Source of the DNA: an uncultured bacterium
GTDB lineage: Bacteria > Patescibacteriota > Minisyncoccia > Phycocordibacterales > UBA9973
Assembly: GCA_903869975.1 (NCBI GenBank)
Contig: CAIQBF010000090.1
Location: 1 to 8,484, forward strand
Direction: 5' to 3'
DNA length: 8,484 nt
Shown: positions 1-6,681 of the stretch, piece by piece
Numbering within the stretch: the stretch's first letter is position 1
How the letters are laid out: each line of letters opens with the position of its first letter
Notes under the pieces: generated by a model
What the model was told of the DNA's origin: nothing
What the model saw: the letters and a program-made list of their open reading frames with translations, nothing else
Databases searched by the model: none
Position numbers and translations under genes: made by a program

Positions 1-1662
1 CGATATTTCTTTTAAGCTCACACCTTCTTTGAAACGAAGCATGAGTGCGGTGTCCTCATCATCCGTCCAGGGCATATATGCTTTTGGATATTTCAAACGA
101 ATTTTCGCCATCTTTTCAGCCCACGATGATTTGTTTGGGTCACTTTCTATATCTTCTTCTCCTTCTCCATCTACTTTTGCTTTTGGAAGCGGCGAAGCCT
201 TCTTTTCCACAAAAATTTTGCCACCCATCCGCAGGACAAATTCACGCTCAAGCGTAGCCTGCTCATCTTTTGGCAATTTTCCAAAAAGAGATTCATTGTC
301 GGCACTTTCCTCCTGTAATTTTGTGTCAAGCTTGAGCACTACTGGATCGACAGCGAGCGCCGTATCGCTATACCCTACAAGACGAATACCTGCAAGCGTC
401 CGAACGCGAGAAAGAGCCACATACCCCATCCCATACGCAAAGGTTTTCGAGAGATCGATCTCAGCAGAATCAAGGCTCATGCCTTGGCTCTTATGAATAG
501 TGATCGCCCACGCAAGCCGAAGTGGATACTGCGTAATACTGGCCTTCACGCGACCGTTTTCTTCGACTTCCCATTCAACAGCGCCGACAGCAATACGCTT
601 CCCTGTTGCATAGATTTCCACGACCGGCTCACCGCGGGTATCGAATCCGGTTATCACACCGCGAGTACCGTTTACGTACCCTGCTTCATAATTATTTTTT
701 ATAAACATAACCTCGGCTCCCGTTTTGAGCATGAGTTGCTCAGGCGCAAGGCACGATTTCTTGAGCGCAGCTACGAGCGGCTCGCTACCGCGGCCGCTCA
801 TCACGAATTCTTTTGTCGGACTCTCAAGCTTCTGCAGTTCAGTATAATTGATAGCATCCACGTCAATGTTGTGCGTATAGAGCTTGGTTGGCAGCACAGC
901 AGAAACGCTCGCATGCAGTCGACTCTTGATCGATTCCGTATGCGCTTCTAAAACAGCATTCGCGCGCATCGCATTGAGAATCTCCAAGAACGCATCATCT
1001 TCCTGACGATGCTGTTCAGTGAGGTAGCAGATAGCGGGCTTCATCGCGCGCCAGGCGCGCGAATGAATAACCATGTCGCTCGTCTCTTCCTCCTCCGCTT
1101 CCTCTTCAAAATTTTCGATCACCGTCTCTCCGCTATCATAATCAACAAACATTTCCTGCTGATACATCGAAGGCTCTGCCGCAACCGGCTTCTTGGGAGC
1201 AGGCCCTCGCACGGTTCCCGATTTGGTCACTGGCGGCAACTGAAAAAAATCTCCCGACAAGATCACCTGTAATCCACCGAACGGCAAATCGTTGCGCTTA
1301 AAGCGGCGACACACAGCCTCCACCATATCGAGCCGATGCGCGTGAAGCATTGAAACCTCATCGATAATAAGCACGCGCGCCTTTTCAAAACGCTTCCAGA
1401 GATATTGCTTCTGCTCAAGCATGTCGAGATCGCTATCGGTCAAATATTCGCGAATACCAATGCCCGCCCAACCATGAATGGTCTGGCCGTTCATATGCGT
1501 AGCCGCAATACCCGTCGACGCGGTAATAGCGACAGGAATACTGCGCTCATCAAGCCATTTGATATATTCACGCAAAGTATGCGTCTTACCGCTTCCAGCC
1601 GAACCGGTCAGGTACACATTCACACCGGTCTTCATAACGGAAAGGGCTTGCGCTTGGGTCAT
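1..1662 (-). CDS. PIF1-like superfamily 1 DNA helicase (C-terminus beyond window)
   Basis: This is an ATP-dependent 5'-3' DNA helicase of the PIF1/RecD-like group, which unwinds DNA in replication and repair. I translated 554 codons from ATG 1662 with no stop before the window edge. Visible motifs are Walker A GSAGSGKT (residues 20-27), motif Ia TASTGIAATHMNGQTIHG (48-65), Walker B VLIIDEVSM (97-105), motif III SGDFFQLPP (136-144), motif IV LTEQHRQ (214-220), motif V WAITIHKSQGMSLDSAEIDL (385-404) and motif VI YVALSRVRTLAGIRL (414-428). Residues 146-196 form an unusual acidic insertion between motifs III and IV. The last visible residues (about 529-554, MPWTDDEDTALMLRFKEG and on) resemble the start of a Myb/SANT-like helix-turn-helix. 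The ATG was chosen because a TATACT box ends 8 nt upstream and Walker A then sits at the usual distance. The gene lies 36 bp after the rhuM-fic stop, so it may also be co-transcribed with it. The family call is firm; the cellular role is inferred. Confidence 0.93.
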   Translation of the reverse strand, partial: MTQAQALSVMKTGVNVYLTGSAGSGKTHTLREYIKWLDERSIPVAITASTGIAATHMNGQTIHGWAGIGIREYLTDSDLDMLEQKQYLWKRFEKARVLIIDEVSMLHAHRLDMVEAVCRRFKRNDLPFGGLQVILSGDFFQLPPVTKSGTVRGPAPKKPVAAEPSMYQQEMFVDYDSGETVIENFEEEAEEEETSDMVIHSRAWRAMKPAICYLTEQHRQEDDAFLEILNAMRANAVLEAHTESIKSRLHASVSAVLPTKLYTHNIDVDAINYTELQKLESPTKEFVMSGRGSEPLVAALKKSCLAPEQLMLKTGAEVMFIKNNYEAGYVNGTRGVITGFDTRGEPVVEIYATGKRIAVGAVEWEVEENGRVKASITQYPLRLAWAITIHKSQGMSLDSAEIDLSKTFAYGMGYVALSRVRTLAGIRLVGYSDTALAVDPVVLKLDTKLQEESADNESLFGKLPKDEQATLEREFVLRMGGKIFVEKKASPLPKAKVDGEGEEDIESDPNKSSWAEKMAKIRLKYPKAYMPWTDDEDTALMLRFKEGVSLKEIS

Positions 1663-1670
1663 ATAGTGAG

Positions 1671-1676
1671 AGTATA
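1671..1676 (-). promoter_or_regulatory. -10 box of helicase gene, predicts leaderless mRNA
   Basis: On the minus strand TATACT is followed by 8 nt and then ATG 1662. Transcription would begin 1-2 nt before the start codon. There is no Shine-Dalgarno sequence and no good -35 at 15-18 nt. The box is therefore a candidate only; read-through from the upstream rhuM-fic gene is the alternative. Confidence 0.4.
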
Positions 1677-1698
1677 CCGCAAAGATGCCACTTGCGGA

Positions 1699-2709
1699 TT
1701 ATTTTAAAAGATGTGTAATAAGAGCGATCATCTGCTCCTTTTCTTCTGGTCGACTTTCCGCAACAAGCAACGCGAGGGCTGTTAATGCCGCCGCACCCAT
1801 CACGATACTTCCATCCTTCCGAGAAAGCGCACTATTCAGATCCAAAAAACGGATAAAAACAAAAGCTCCCGAACGTTTGTTGCCGTCAAAAAACGGGTGG
1901 TCCTTGATAATAAAGTACAAAAGATGCGCAGCCTTGTCTTCAATGCTTCGATAGAGTTCCTCGCCGTTGAATGTCTGGTATACGGTACGTAAAATCCCGG
2001 CAAAGGTATTCTCACGCTCAACAGCGAACAGTTCCCCCGCTTCACCTTTTCGAATAAGTTCAGTCTTCAACGAAGAAAGAGATCCAATTACTTCCTCGTA
2101 GGCAAGATGCTTGGATTTTTTCTTTCCTGAGCGCTTCACAAGCGTTCCAGTATCATACTCATTAAGTGTAGTCCACGTATCGGCATACTGGCGGATGACG
2201 GAAAGCAGACCTTCTGCTACATCACTTGAGAGCCGTTTATCCCGAACACTTGTAATGAGGTGGATCGTCTTTTGTAATTCGGATATTTTTGCCGTTGTAT
2301 GGACGAGGCGTTTCTGATCTAAGGTATACCCCTTGAACAAGTGCTCTTTTAGAATTTTTGTTGCCCAAATGCGAAAATATGTTGCTTGTTTTGAATTGAC
2401 ACGGTAGCCGATGGCAATGATCGTATCAAGATTGTAAAACTGAGTTTTATATTTTTTCCCGTCGACAGCAGTATGTTCCAAAATGGAACATACTGCTTTT
2501 TCTATAAGCTCGCCCTCCTTCAAGATATTACTGATATGCTTCGTGATCGCAGGCCGTTGCACGCTAAACAACAAAGCGATCTGTTCTTGTGTAGCCCAAA
2601 TAGTCTCCTTTCTCCAATCACCTCTAAACTCAATCGCTCCGCCCGCTCCCTGATAGATAATCAAACCTTTCTTTTTTTGTACTTTCTTCATGCCCACAAT
2701 CATACTCAC
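1699..2709 (-). CDS. RhuM-family protein with C-terminal Fic/Doc domain
   Basis: The N-terminal half matches the virulence RhuM family as I know it: a strand-rich start, a helix-turn-helix-like segment (WATQEQIALLFSVQRPAITK, about 38-57) and the block FYNLDTIIAIGYRVNS (91-106). The C-terminal half is a Fic/Doc fold with the active-site motif HPFFDGNKRSG (271-281), which has the catalytic His and the phosphate-binding DGN. The K in GNKR is the Doc-like variant of Fic GNGR. Fic proteins usually transfer AMP, and Doc phosphorylates EF-Tu; which reaction applies here cannot be read from sequence. The length of 336 residues is as expected for the fused family, with no frameshift. No [S/T]xxxE[G/N] inhibitory helix motif and no neighbouring antitoxin are evident. 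The frame opens with GTG 2709; ATG 2703 and ATG 2691 are alternatives, the last giving the more usual MKK start. By eye it is more AT-rich than dnaK or paaX, suggesting transfer. Confidence 0.9.
   Translation of the reverse strand: MSMIVGMKKVQKKKGLIIYQGAGGAIEFRGDWRKETIWATQEQIALLFSVQRPAITKHISNILKEGELIEKAVCSILEHTAVDGKKYKTQFYNLDTIIAIGYRVNSKQATYFRIWATKILKEHLFKGYTLDQKRLVHTTAKISELQKTIHLITSVRDKRLSSDVAEGLLSVIRQYADTWTTLNEYDTGTLVKRSGKKKSKHLAYEEVIGSLSSLKTELIRKGEAGELFAVERENTFAGILRTVYQTFNGEELYRSIEDKAAHLLYFIIKDHPFFDGNKRSGAFVFIRFLDLNSALSRKDGSIVMGAAALTALALLVAESRPEEKEQMIALITHLLK
2467..2497. repeat. Perfect 14-bp inverted repeat inside rhuM-fic coding sequence
   Basis: The arms AGCAGTATGTTCCA (2467-2480) and TGGAACATACTGCT (2484-2497) are exact reverse complements around AAA. 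On the plus strand the right arm runs into five T (2497-2501), so the antisense strand looks like an intrinsic terminator. On the mRNA strand it is a hairpin coding roughly residues 71-81 (KAVCSILEHTA) of the RhuM part. Confidence 0.85.
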
Positions 2710-2720
2710 GGGGCATAGTG

Positions 2721-2726
2721 AATATA
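2721..2726 (-). promoter_or_regulatory. Possible -10 box of rhuM-fic
   Basis: On the minus strand TATATT lies in the 39-bp AT-rich gap before the gene and would start transcription near 2714, a few bases before GTG 2709. There is no convincing -35 and no ribosome-binding site. AT-rich sequence makes chance matches common, so this is weak. Confidence 0.25.
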
Positions 2727-2748
2727 TAAAGAAAAAATATAGAAACCG

Positions 2749-3192
2749 TTATTTCTGTATCCTCAACCGATCGAGTCCGTGTGTGTCGAATTCTTGCGCG
2801 TATTTTTCGCAGTATTCATGCACTTCTTCGGGTAGCCATTTGTCGCCCTCTGTTTCAAGATCTTTGCGTTCGGCTGGATCAAGCGTGGCATAGAAATCGC
2901 GTTGTCCAAGACGAGTCTCAAGCTCGGACCAGAACGCTTCCTCGTCGTATTCGTTCATCATTGATTCGATCTCACTCGAGACTTTTTCTGCTGGAGCGAA
3001 GCTCCCGGCCACATCTTCAACCATCTCGTCAAGCTCAAAGGTCTCAACATTTGAAAGCAGGTATTCTTGCATGGCGAGTGCCTGCACAAACGGCAAGCCG
3101 CGCGCCTCAAGCACCTCTTCTTTGACGCGACTGCCGAGCATCACGAGCTTTATGAGCTCGCGGTACTGGTTTTTGGAGAGTTCAATCTTCAT
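2749..3192 (-). CDS. Conserved-looking acidic hypothetical protein, 147 aa
   Basis: I cannot assign a function. It is a soluble protein with no signal peptide or membrane segment. It begins MKIELSKNQYRELIKLVMLG, a start style (MKI-L-K-Y-L-L-LG) that I associate with a small family of unnamed CPR proteins; this is recollection, not a search. The middle is strongly acidic and probably helical (ELDEMVEDVAG, SSEIESMMNEYDEEAFWSEL), followed by LETRLGQRDFYATLDP and a C-terminal segment with EEVHEYCEKYAQEF. The start is ATG 3192; AAGG just upstream is too close to be a normal ribosome-binding site. It lies 38 bp after the DUF3298 gene and 40 bp before rhuM-fic on the same strand, so co-transcription is likely. 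An antitoxin role for the following Fic protein is conceivable from order and acidity, but no motif supports it. Confidence 0.8.
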   Translation of the reverse strand: MKIELSKNQYRELIKLVMLGSRVKEEVLEARGLPFVQALAMQEYLLSNVETFELDEMVEDVAGSFAPAEKVSSEIESMMNEYDEEAFWSELETRLGQRDFYATLDPAERKDLETEGDKWLPEEVHEYCEKYAQEFDTHGLDRLRIQK

Positions 3193-3230
3193 GCCTTACA
3201 GACTAGCGGAAAATCGCTTATCGCACAAAT

Positions 3231-4019
3231 CTAGCGAAGAATGCCTGAAAGTTCAGAAAATGCGATCGGCACCTCTGATTCTCCAGCAACATATGCGGCA
3301 ACCTGGTATGGAGGAAACAGCAAAACGAGATTCTTTCCATTCACGTAGAAAAATTGAAGTACGTTAGATTTCGGAGCCGTTCCCTCGCGAACCCAATCAA
3401 GCTGCTGCTCATCGAGTGGCGATTCAAAACGTTTGGCGAGATCTTTTACGAGGTAGGCATACGAAATCTTGGAGAGACGATCAAGATACTGACTGCCCGG
3501 AACAAAAAGATCCGCGAGAGCGAGCTCGGTGCCATCCGCATTAAACGTAAACGTCTTATATGAAGTGTTCGGATGCGCACCGCCGGTGTCTTCAAAAATC
3601 TGATACACAACCGAGACCCGTCCCTCAGATACATATCGTGTATACGTAACGTCATACGAGTACTTTCGATGCTGTTCGCGCAAGCGTGCCTGTTCCTCTA
3701 CCGTGAGCATCTCATCGGTGCTCGCAAGAAAAGCATTCTGCTGATTCATGATCCACCCTTCCATCGTAGCGCGAGCTTTCGCACTAGCAGCCACATCCAG
3801 GCCAAGCGTAGCGGGATACGTTGTTTCAACAGTATAAAATTCAGCTTCTTTCTTGTAGTAAAAATCTCCGGCGTCAGTCCGTACGGCTCCCTGAATAGAG
3901 GAAACAGAAGTAGCATCCTGCATTGGCTGTGATTTCACAGAGATTCTCGAGAGCTGCCACGCTGCGAGCACAAGAATACTCACCGCAAGAACGATGACGG
4001 CAATTTTTTTGTATACCAT
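3231..4019 (-). CDS. Membrane-anchored DUF4163/DUF3298 (RsiV/PdaC-like) protein
   Basis: This is a predicted extracytoplasmic protein of 262 residues held by one N-terminal membrane segment (MVYKK, then IAVIVLAVSILVLAAW, about 6-21), with no lipobox Cys. A DUF4163-like stretch (EFYTVETTYPATLGLD) comes first, followed by the DUF3298 hallmark GGAHPNTSYKTFTFNADGTE and LADLF. The C-terminal segment FYVNGKNLVLLFPPYQVAAY and PIAFSEL matches the family's usual ending. RsiV uses a domain of this type to sense lysozyme and PdaC carries one beside a deacetylase. Here there is neither an anti-sigma domain nor an enzyme, so a cell-surface binding or sensing role is only inferred. I chose ATG 4019 over GTG 4037 because a TATACT box (4033-4028) sits between them and because MVYKK gives a normal signal-anchor start. 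It lies directly after the dnaK terminator. Confidence 0.85.
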   Translation of the reverse strand: MVYKKIAVIVLAVSILVLAAWQLSRISVKSQPMQDATSVSSIQGAVRTDAGDFYYKKEAEFYTVETTYPATLGLDVAASAKARATMEGWIMNQQNAFLASTDEMLTVEEQARLREQHRKYSYDVTYTRYVSEGRVSVVYQIFEDTGGAHPNTSYKTFTFNADGTELALADLFVPGSQYLDRLSKISYAYLVKDLAKRFESPLDEQQLDWVREGTAPKSNVLQFFYVNGKNLVLLFPPYQVAAYVAGESEVPIAFSELSGILR

Positions 4020-4027
4020 AGGAGCGA

Positions 4028-4033
4028 AGTATA
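4028..4033 (-). promoter_or_regulatory. -10 box of DUF3298 gene, predicts leaderless mRNA
   Basis: On the minus strand TATACT is followed by 8 nt and then ATG 4019, exactly the spacing seen at the helicase gene. No -35 hexamer is recognisable because the upstream bases are the dnaK terminator palindrome. There is no Shine-Dalgarno sequence. Confidence 0.45.
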
Positions 4034-4040
4034 TCACACG

Positions 4041-4070
4041 AAAAATCCCTCTCGTACGAGAGGGATTTTT
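4041..4070 (-). terminator. Intrinsic terminator of dnaK
   Basis: This is a 30-bp perfect palindrome with arms AAAAATCCCTCTCGT and ACGAGAGGGATTTTT. It forms a GC-rich stem ending in a T run on the minus strand, 16 bp past the dnaK stop. By symmetry it could also work on the plus strand. It should isolate dnaK from the downstream DUF3298 gene. Confidence 0.88.
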
Positions 4071-4086
4071 CTAAAACAATACCGTC

Positions 4087-5979
4087 CTATTTTGTCTCAG
4101 CGTCCTGCACATTGTCCTCGGCCTTATTGACCTCAGGATTCTGTGGCTCAGCAGTTGTGCCAGTTTCTGGCTGTGCTCCCGCCTTCTGCATCGCCTCGCC
4201 GATCTTCATCATTTCATTCGAGAGAGCTTCAGTTGCTTTCTTGATAGCATCAAGATCGCTTCCCTCTTTCGCTGTTTTGACTTCAGCAATCTTTGCTTCA
4301 ACGGCAGTCTTCACGTCATCTGGTACTTTGTCGCCAGCATCTTTGAGAGATTTTTCTGCTGTAAATACCATCATATCGGCGGTATTCTTTACATCTGCAG
4401 CATCTTTCTTTTTCGCGTCTTCATCAGCATGAAGCTCGGCGTCTTTCTGCATCTTCTCAATCTCTTCCTTGGAGAGACCTGAGCTTGCCTCAATGCGGAT
4501 ACTCTGAGATTTTCCGCTAGCCTTGTCTTTTGCAGTAACGCTCAAGATACCGTTCGCATCAACATCGAACGTAACTTCAACTTGCGGCATTCCGCGCGGT
4601 GCTGGTGGAATTCCTTCGAGCACGAATCGGCCGAGAGATTTGTTGTCGGCAGCCATTGGACGCTCACCCTGCGAAATATGGATTTCAACCGATGTCTGAT
4701 TGTCTGCCGCAGTTGAGAACACCTGAGATTTCTGACTTGGAATAGTCGTGTTCTTCTCAATGAGCTTCGTAGAAACGCCGCCGAGTGTCTCAATACCGAG
4801 CGAAAGCGGGATCACATCAAGGAGAAGCACATCACGTACATCTCCCTTGAGCACGCCTCCCTGTACAGCAGCACCGAGCGCGACAACTTCATCAGGATTT
4901 ACGCCCATGTTTGGCTTCTTGCCGAAATATTTCTCAACCTCTGCCTGAAGCATCGGCATGCGAGTCTGACCTCCCACGAGAATGACTTCATTGATCTCGC
5001 CTACCTTGAATGGACTTGCATCCATCGCGCGACGCGTGATCATCATGGCACGATCAGTGAATTCACGAGTGAGATCTTCGAGCTCAGCACGCTTCATTGT
5101 GCGTACGAGGTGAAGTGGTCCGGCTTCTCCGCTTGTGATAAACGGAATATTGATCTCAGATTCAATAGCAGTCGAGAGTTCAATCTTGGCCTTCTCAGCA
5201 GCATCGTCGAGACGCTGGCGAGCGAGCGGATCCTTGCGGAGATCGATGCCGTTTTCTTTCTGGAATCCTTCAGCGAGCCAGTTCATGATCTTCTGGTCGA
5301 TGTCCTTACCTCCAAGGTGAGAATCTCCATCGGTTGATTTGACCTCGATAACATCATCACCCACTTCGAGAATCGAAACGTCGAATGTTCCTCCTCCGAA
5401 GTCGAACACGGCGATTTTCTCATTTTTATTTTTGTTGAATCCGTACGCGAGTGCAGCGGCAGTCGGCTCGTTGATGATGCGCTTCACCTCAAGTCCCGCG
5501 ATCTTTCCGGCGTCTTTCGTTGCCTGGCGCTGCGTGTCATTGAAATACGCAGGCACCGTAATGACGGCTTCCGTAACTGGCTCTCCAAGGCGAGCTTCAG
5601 CATCAGCTTTGATCTTCTGGAGAATCATTGCGGAAATTTCTTCCGGACGAAGCCACTTCTCGACCATCTTCACTTCAATGCCACCATTTGCAGCCTTACG
5701 AACTTCGAATGGCACCGACTGAATATCCTTCTGAACATCCGCCTCGTCAAACGTGTGTCCGATGAAGCGTTTGATCTGGTAGATCGTATTTTTTGGGTTT
5801 GTGATGCTCTGACGTTTTGCAGTAACACCCACGAGACGATCGCCCGTCTTACCTTCTGCAATGATCGACGGAGTCGTGCGCTGACCTTCTGCGTTCTCAA
5901 TGATCTTCGGCTGTCCGCCTTCGATTACTGCAAATGCACTGTTTGTCGTACCCAGGTCGATTCCAATGATTTTTGACAT
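4087..5979 (-). CDS. dnaK: Hsp70 chaperone DnaK
   Basis: This ATP-driven cytoplasmic chaperone binds exposed hydrophobic peptides, with DnaJ stimulating ATP hydrolysis and GrpE exchanging nucleotide. All 630 residues are present, normal for DnaK. Hsp70 signature 1 IDLGTTNS is at 7-14, signature 2 VFDFGGGTFDVSIL at 191-204 and signature 3 VILVGGQTRMPMLQAEVEKY at 332-351. Catalytic Lys70 (YQIK) and Glu171 (NEPTAAALAYG) are conserved, as is the interdomain linker DVLLLDVIPLSLG (383-395). The beta-sandwich substrate domain follows (about 396-500), then a helical lid and a low-complexity acidic tail ending EDNVQDAETK. The start at ATG 5979 is fixed by the MSKIIGIDLGTT beginning. It has its own promoter (6032-6060) and terminator (4041-4070), so it is probably monocistronic. 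grpE is nearby on the same strand but separated by two genes; dnaJ and hrcA are not in the window. Confidence 0.98.
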   Translation of the reverse strand: MSKIIGIDLGTTNSAFAVIEGGQPKIIENAEGQRTTPSIIAEGKTGDRLVGVTAKRQSITNPKNTIYQIKRFIGHTFDEADVQKDIQSVPFEVRKAANGGIEVKMVEKWLRPEEISAMILQKIKADAEARLGEPVTEAVITVPAYFNDTQRQATKDAGKIAGLEVKRIINEPTAAALAYGFNKNKNEKIAVFDFGGGTFDVSILEVGDDVIEVKSTDGDSHLGGKDIDQKIMNWLAEGFQKENGIDLRKDPLARQRLDDAAEKAKIELSTAIESEINIPFITSGEAGPLHLVRTMKRAELEDLTREFTDRAMMITRRAMDASPFKVGEINEVILVGGQTRMPMLQAEVEKYFGKKPNMGVNPDEVVALGAAVQGGVLKGDVRDVLLLDVIPLSLGIETLGGVSTKLIEKNTTIPSQKSQVFSTAADNQTSVEIHISQGERPMAADNKSLGRFVLEGIPPAPRGMPQVEVTFDVDANGILSVTAKDKASGKSQSIRIEASSGLSKEEIEKMQKDAELHADEDAKKKDAADVKNTADMMVFTAEKSLKDAGDKVPDDVKTAVEAKIAEVKTAKEGSDLDAIKKATEALSNEMMKIGEAMQKAGAQPETGTTAEPQNPEVNKAEDNVQDAETK

Positions 5980-6031
5980 ATATTTCTATGAATTACTATT
6001 AATTTTTAACAAAATGAATGCGAACCCCCTG

Positions 6032-6060
6032 AGTATATACCCGCTATTTATTTTTGACAA
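6032..6060 (-). promoter_or_regulatory. Sigma70-type promoter of dnaK
   Basis: On the minus strand there is TTGTCA (6060-6055), a 17-nt spacer and TATACT (6037-6032). The start of transcription is predicted near 6025, giving a leader of about 46 nt, AT-rich and without a clear Shine-Dalgarno. No CIRCE repeat (TTAGCACTC/GAGTGCTAA) is present. CGCTA (6042-6046) and TAGCG (6066-6070) form short arms centred on the -35 box. Confidence 0.72.
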
Positions 6061-6085
6061 GTTTTTAGCGAACGCGAAAACTATG

Positions 6086-6113
6086 TTGAATTATATAATA
6101 CATATGGTAGTAT
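6086..6113 (+). promoter_or_regulatory. Candidate promoter of the PaaX-like gene
   Basis: TTGAAT (6086-6091), a 16-nt spacer and the extended -10 box TGG-TAGTAT (6105-6113) are followed by 6 nt and then ATG 6120, which predicts a leaderless mRNA. An alternative is the consensus -10 TATAAT at 6094-6099, which lacks a good -35 and would give a leader of about 14 nt. It lies back to back with the dnaK promoter. Confidence 0.45.
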
Positions 6114-6119
6114 CGAGCT

Positions 6120-6674
6120 ATGGCAAAAAAGGCAGATTTCTCAAAGAAAATCCTTAACTCACTCTCAGGAAAGAAGGCGGTGAGCATCCCCGACCTGCGC
6201 GCCGTAGTCTCTTCGACAGGCTCAAAACAGGCCAAGACAGGCCTTCCGGCACAAACCTACGCCGTTACTCGCAGTCTCAAGAATTTGGCCGATACGGGGC
6301 TTATAGAGACTCTTGCCGCGGGCCAAGGCGAGTTTGCCCGCCTCACGCAAAAAGGCCGCCAGAAAGTGGCGGCGCTTAAGCTTGATAGCCGAGAGAGCCT
6401 GTCTAACCCCAACTGGGATGGCAAGTGGCGTATTGTGCTTCTCGACCTGCCGGAAGACCGCAAGTCCGAGCGCGAGAGTCTGCGCTACCTGCTCAAAAAG
6501 GCCGGGTTTATCCGCCTCAAGAATTCCGCCTGGATATCCCCTTTCCCATTTGAGTTTCTTTTTCAGAATATAAAAAAAGATTTTGGCTTTACAACGGAAG
6601 TCATGATCGTCGTTACTGAATCTATTGATCCGGAGACGGATGCTGATTTACGCGCGACCTATGGAATGAGGTAG
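6120..6674 (+). CDS. PaaX-like transcriptional regulator with Cas2-like domain
   Basis: This is a probable DNA-binding regulator of 184 residues. The first half is winged-helix-like: SIPDLRAVVS, then QTYAVTRSLKNLADTGLIE as a likely recognition region, and a wing ending FARLTQKGRQKVAALK (about 20-87). The second half (about 97-170) has the PaaX middle-domain pattern PNWDGKWRIVLLDLPEDRK, a helix with ESLRYLLKKAGF, and NSAWISPFPF, the ferredoxin-like fold shared with Cas2. Such genes in CPR genomes are sometimes labelled Cas2. There is no CRISPR array or cas gene here and the wHTH domain argues for a regulator. Known PaaX represses phenylacetate degradation; nothing here suggests that pathway, so the target is unknown. 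It is divergent from dnaK and converges on the 114-residue gene, leaving 12 bp between stops. By eye its first 400 bases are more GC-rich than the flanks. The start ATG 6120 gives the basic MAKKADFSKK terminus. Confidence 0.85.
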   Translation: MAKKADFSKKILNSLSGKKAVSIPDLRAVVSSTGSKQAKTGLPAQTYAVTRSLKNLADTGLIETLAAGQGEFARLTQKGRQKVAALKLDSRESLSNPNWDGKWRIVLLDLPEDRKSERESLRYLLKKAGFIRLKNSAWISPFPFEFLFQNIKKDFGFTTEVMIVVTESIDPETDADLRATYGMR

Positions 6675-6681
6675 TACACGC

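Noticed and set aside
2476..2490. LexA-type operator in the rhuM-fic palindrome
   Set aside because: The half-sites are GTTC-N7-GAAC, the reverse order of the GAAC-N4-GTTC type box, and the site lies deep in coding sequence.
3193..3230. Terminator between the DUF3298 gene and the 147-aa gene
   Set aside because: Only a short AGCG/CGCT pairing is possible and there is no T run; co-transcription is more likely.
4020..4037. GTG 4037 as start of the DUF3298 protein
   Set aside because: It places six residues (MIYFAP) before a normal signal anchor and lies upstream of the apparent -10 box; ATG 4019 fits better.
4112..4432. Plus-strand frames opposite dnaK, the helicase and grpE
   Set aside because: They are low-complexity shadows rich in Ser, Arg and Leu, opposite well-supported genes, with no recognisable motifs.
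5980..6119. A CIRCE/HrcA operator upstream of dnaK
   Set aside because: Neither half of TTAGCACTC-N9-GAGTGCTAA is present; only TTAGCG occurs once.
6120..6674. Calling the PaaX-like protein a CRISPR Cas2 nuclease
   Set aside because: The Cas2-like domain follows an N-terminal winged-helix domain, and no repeats, cas1 or other cas genes are in the window.
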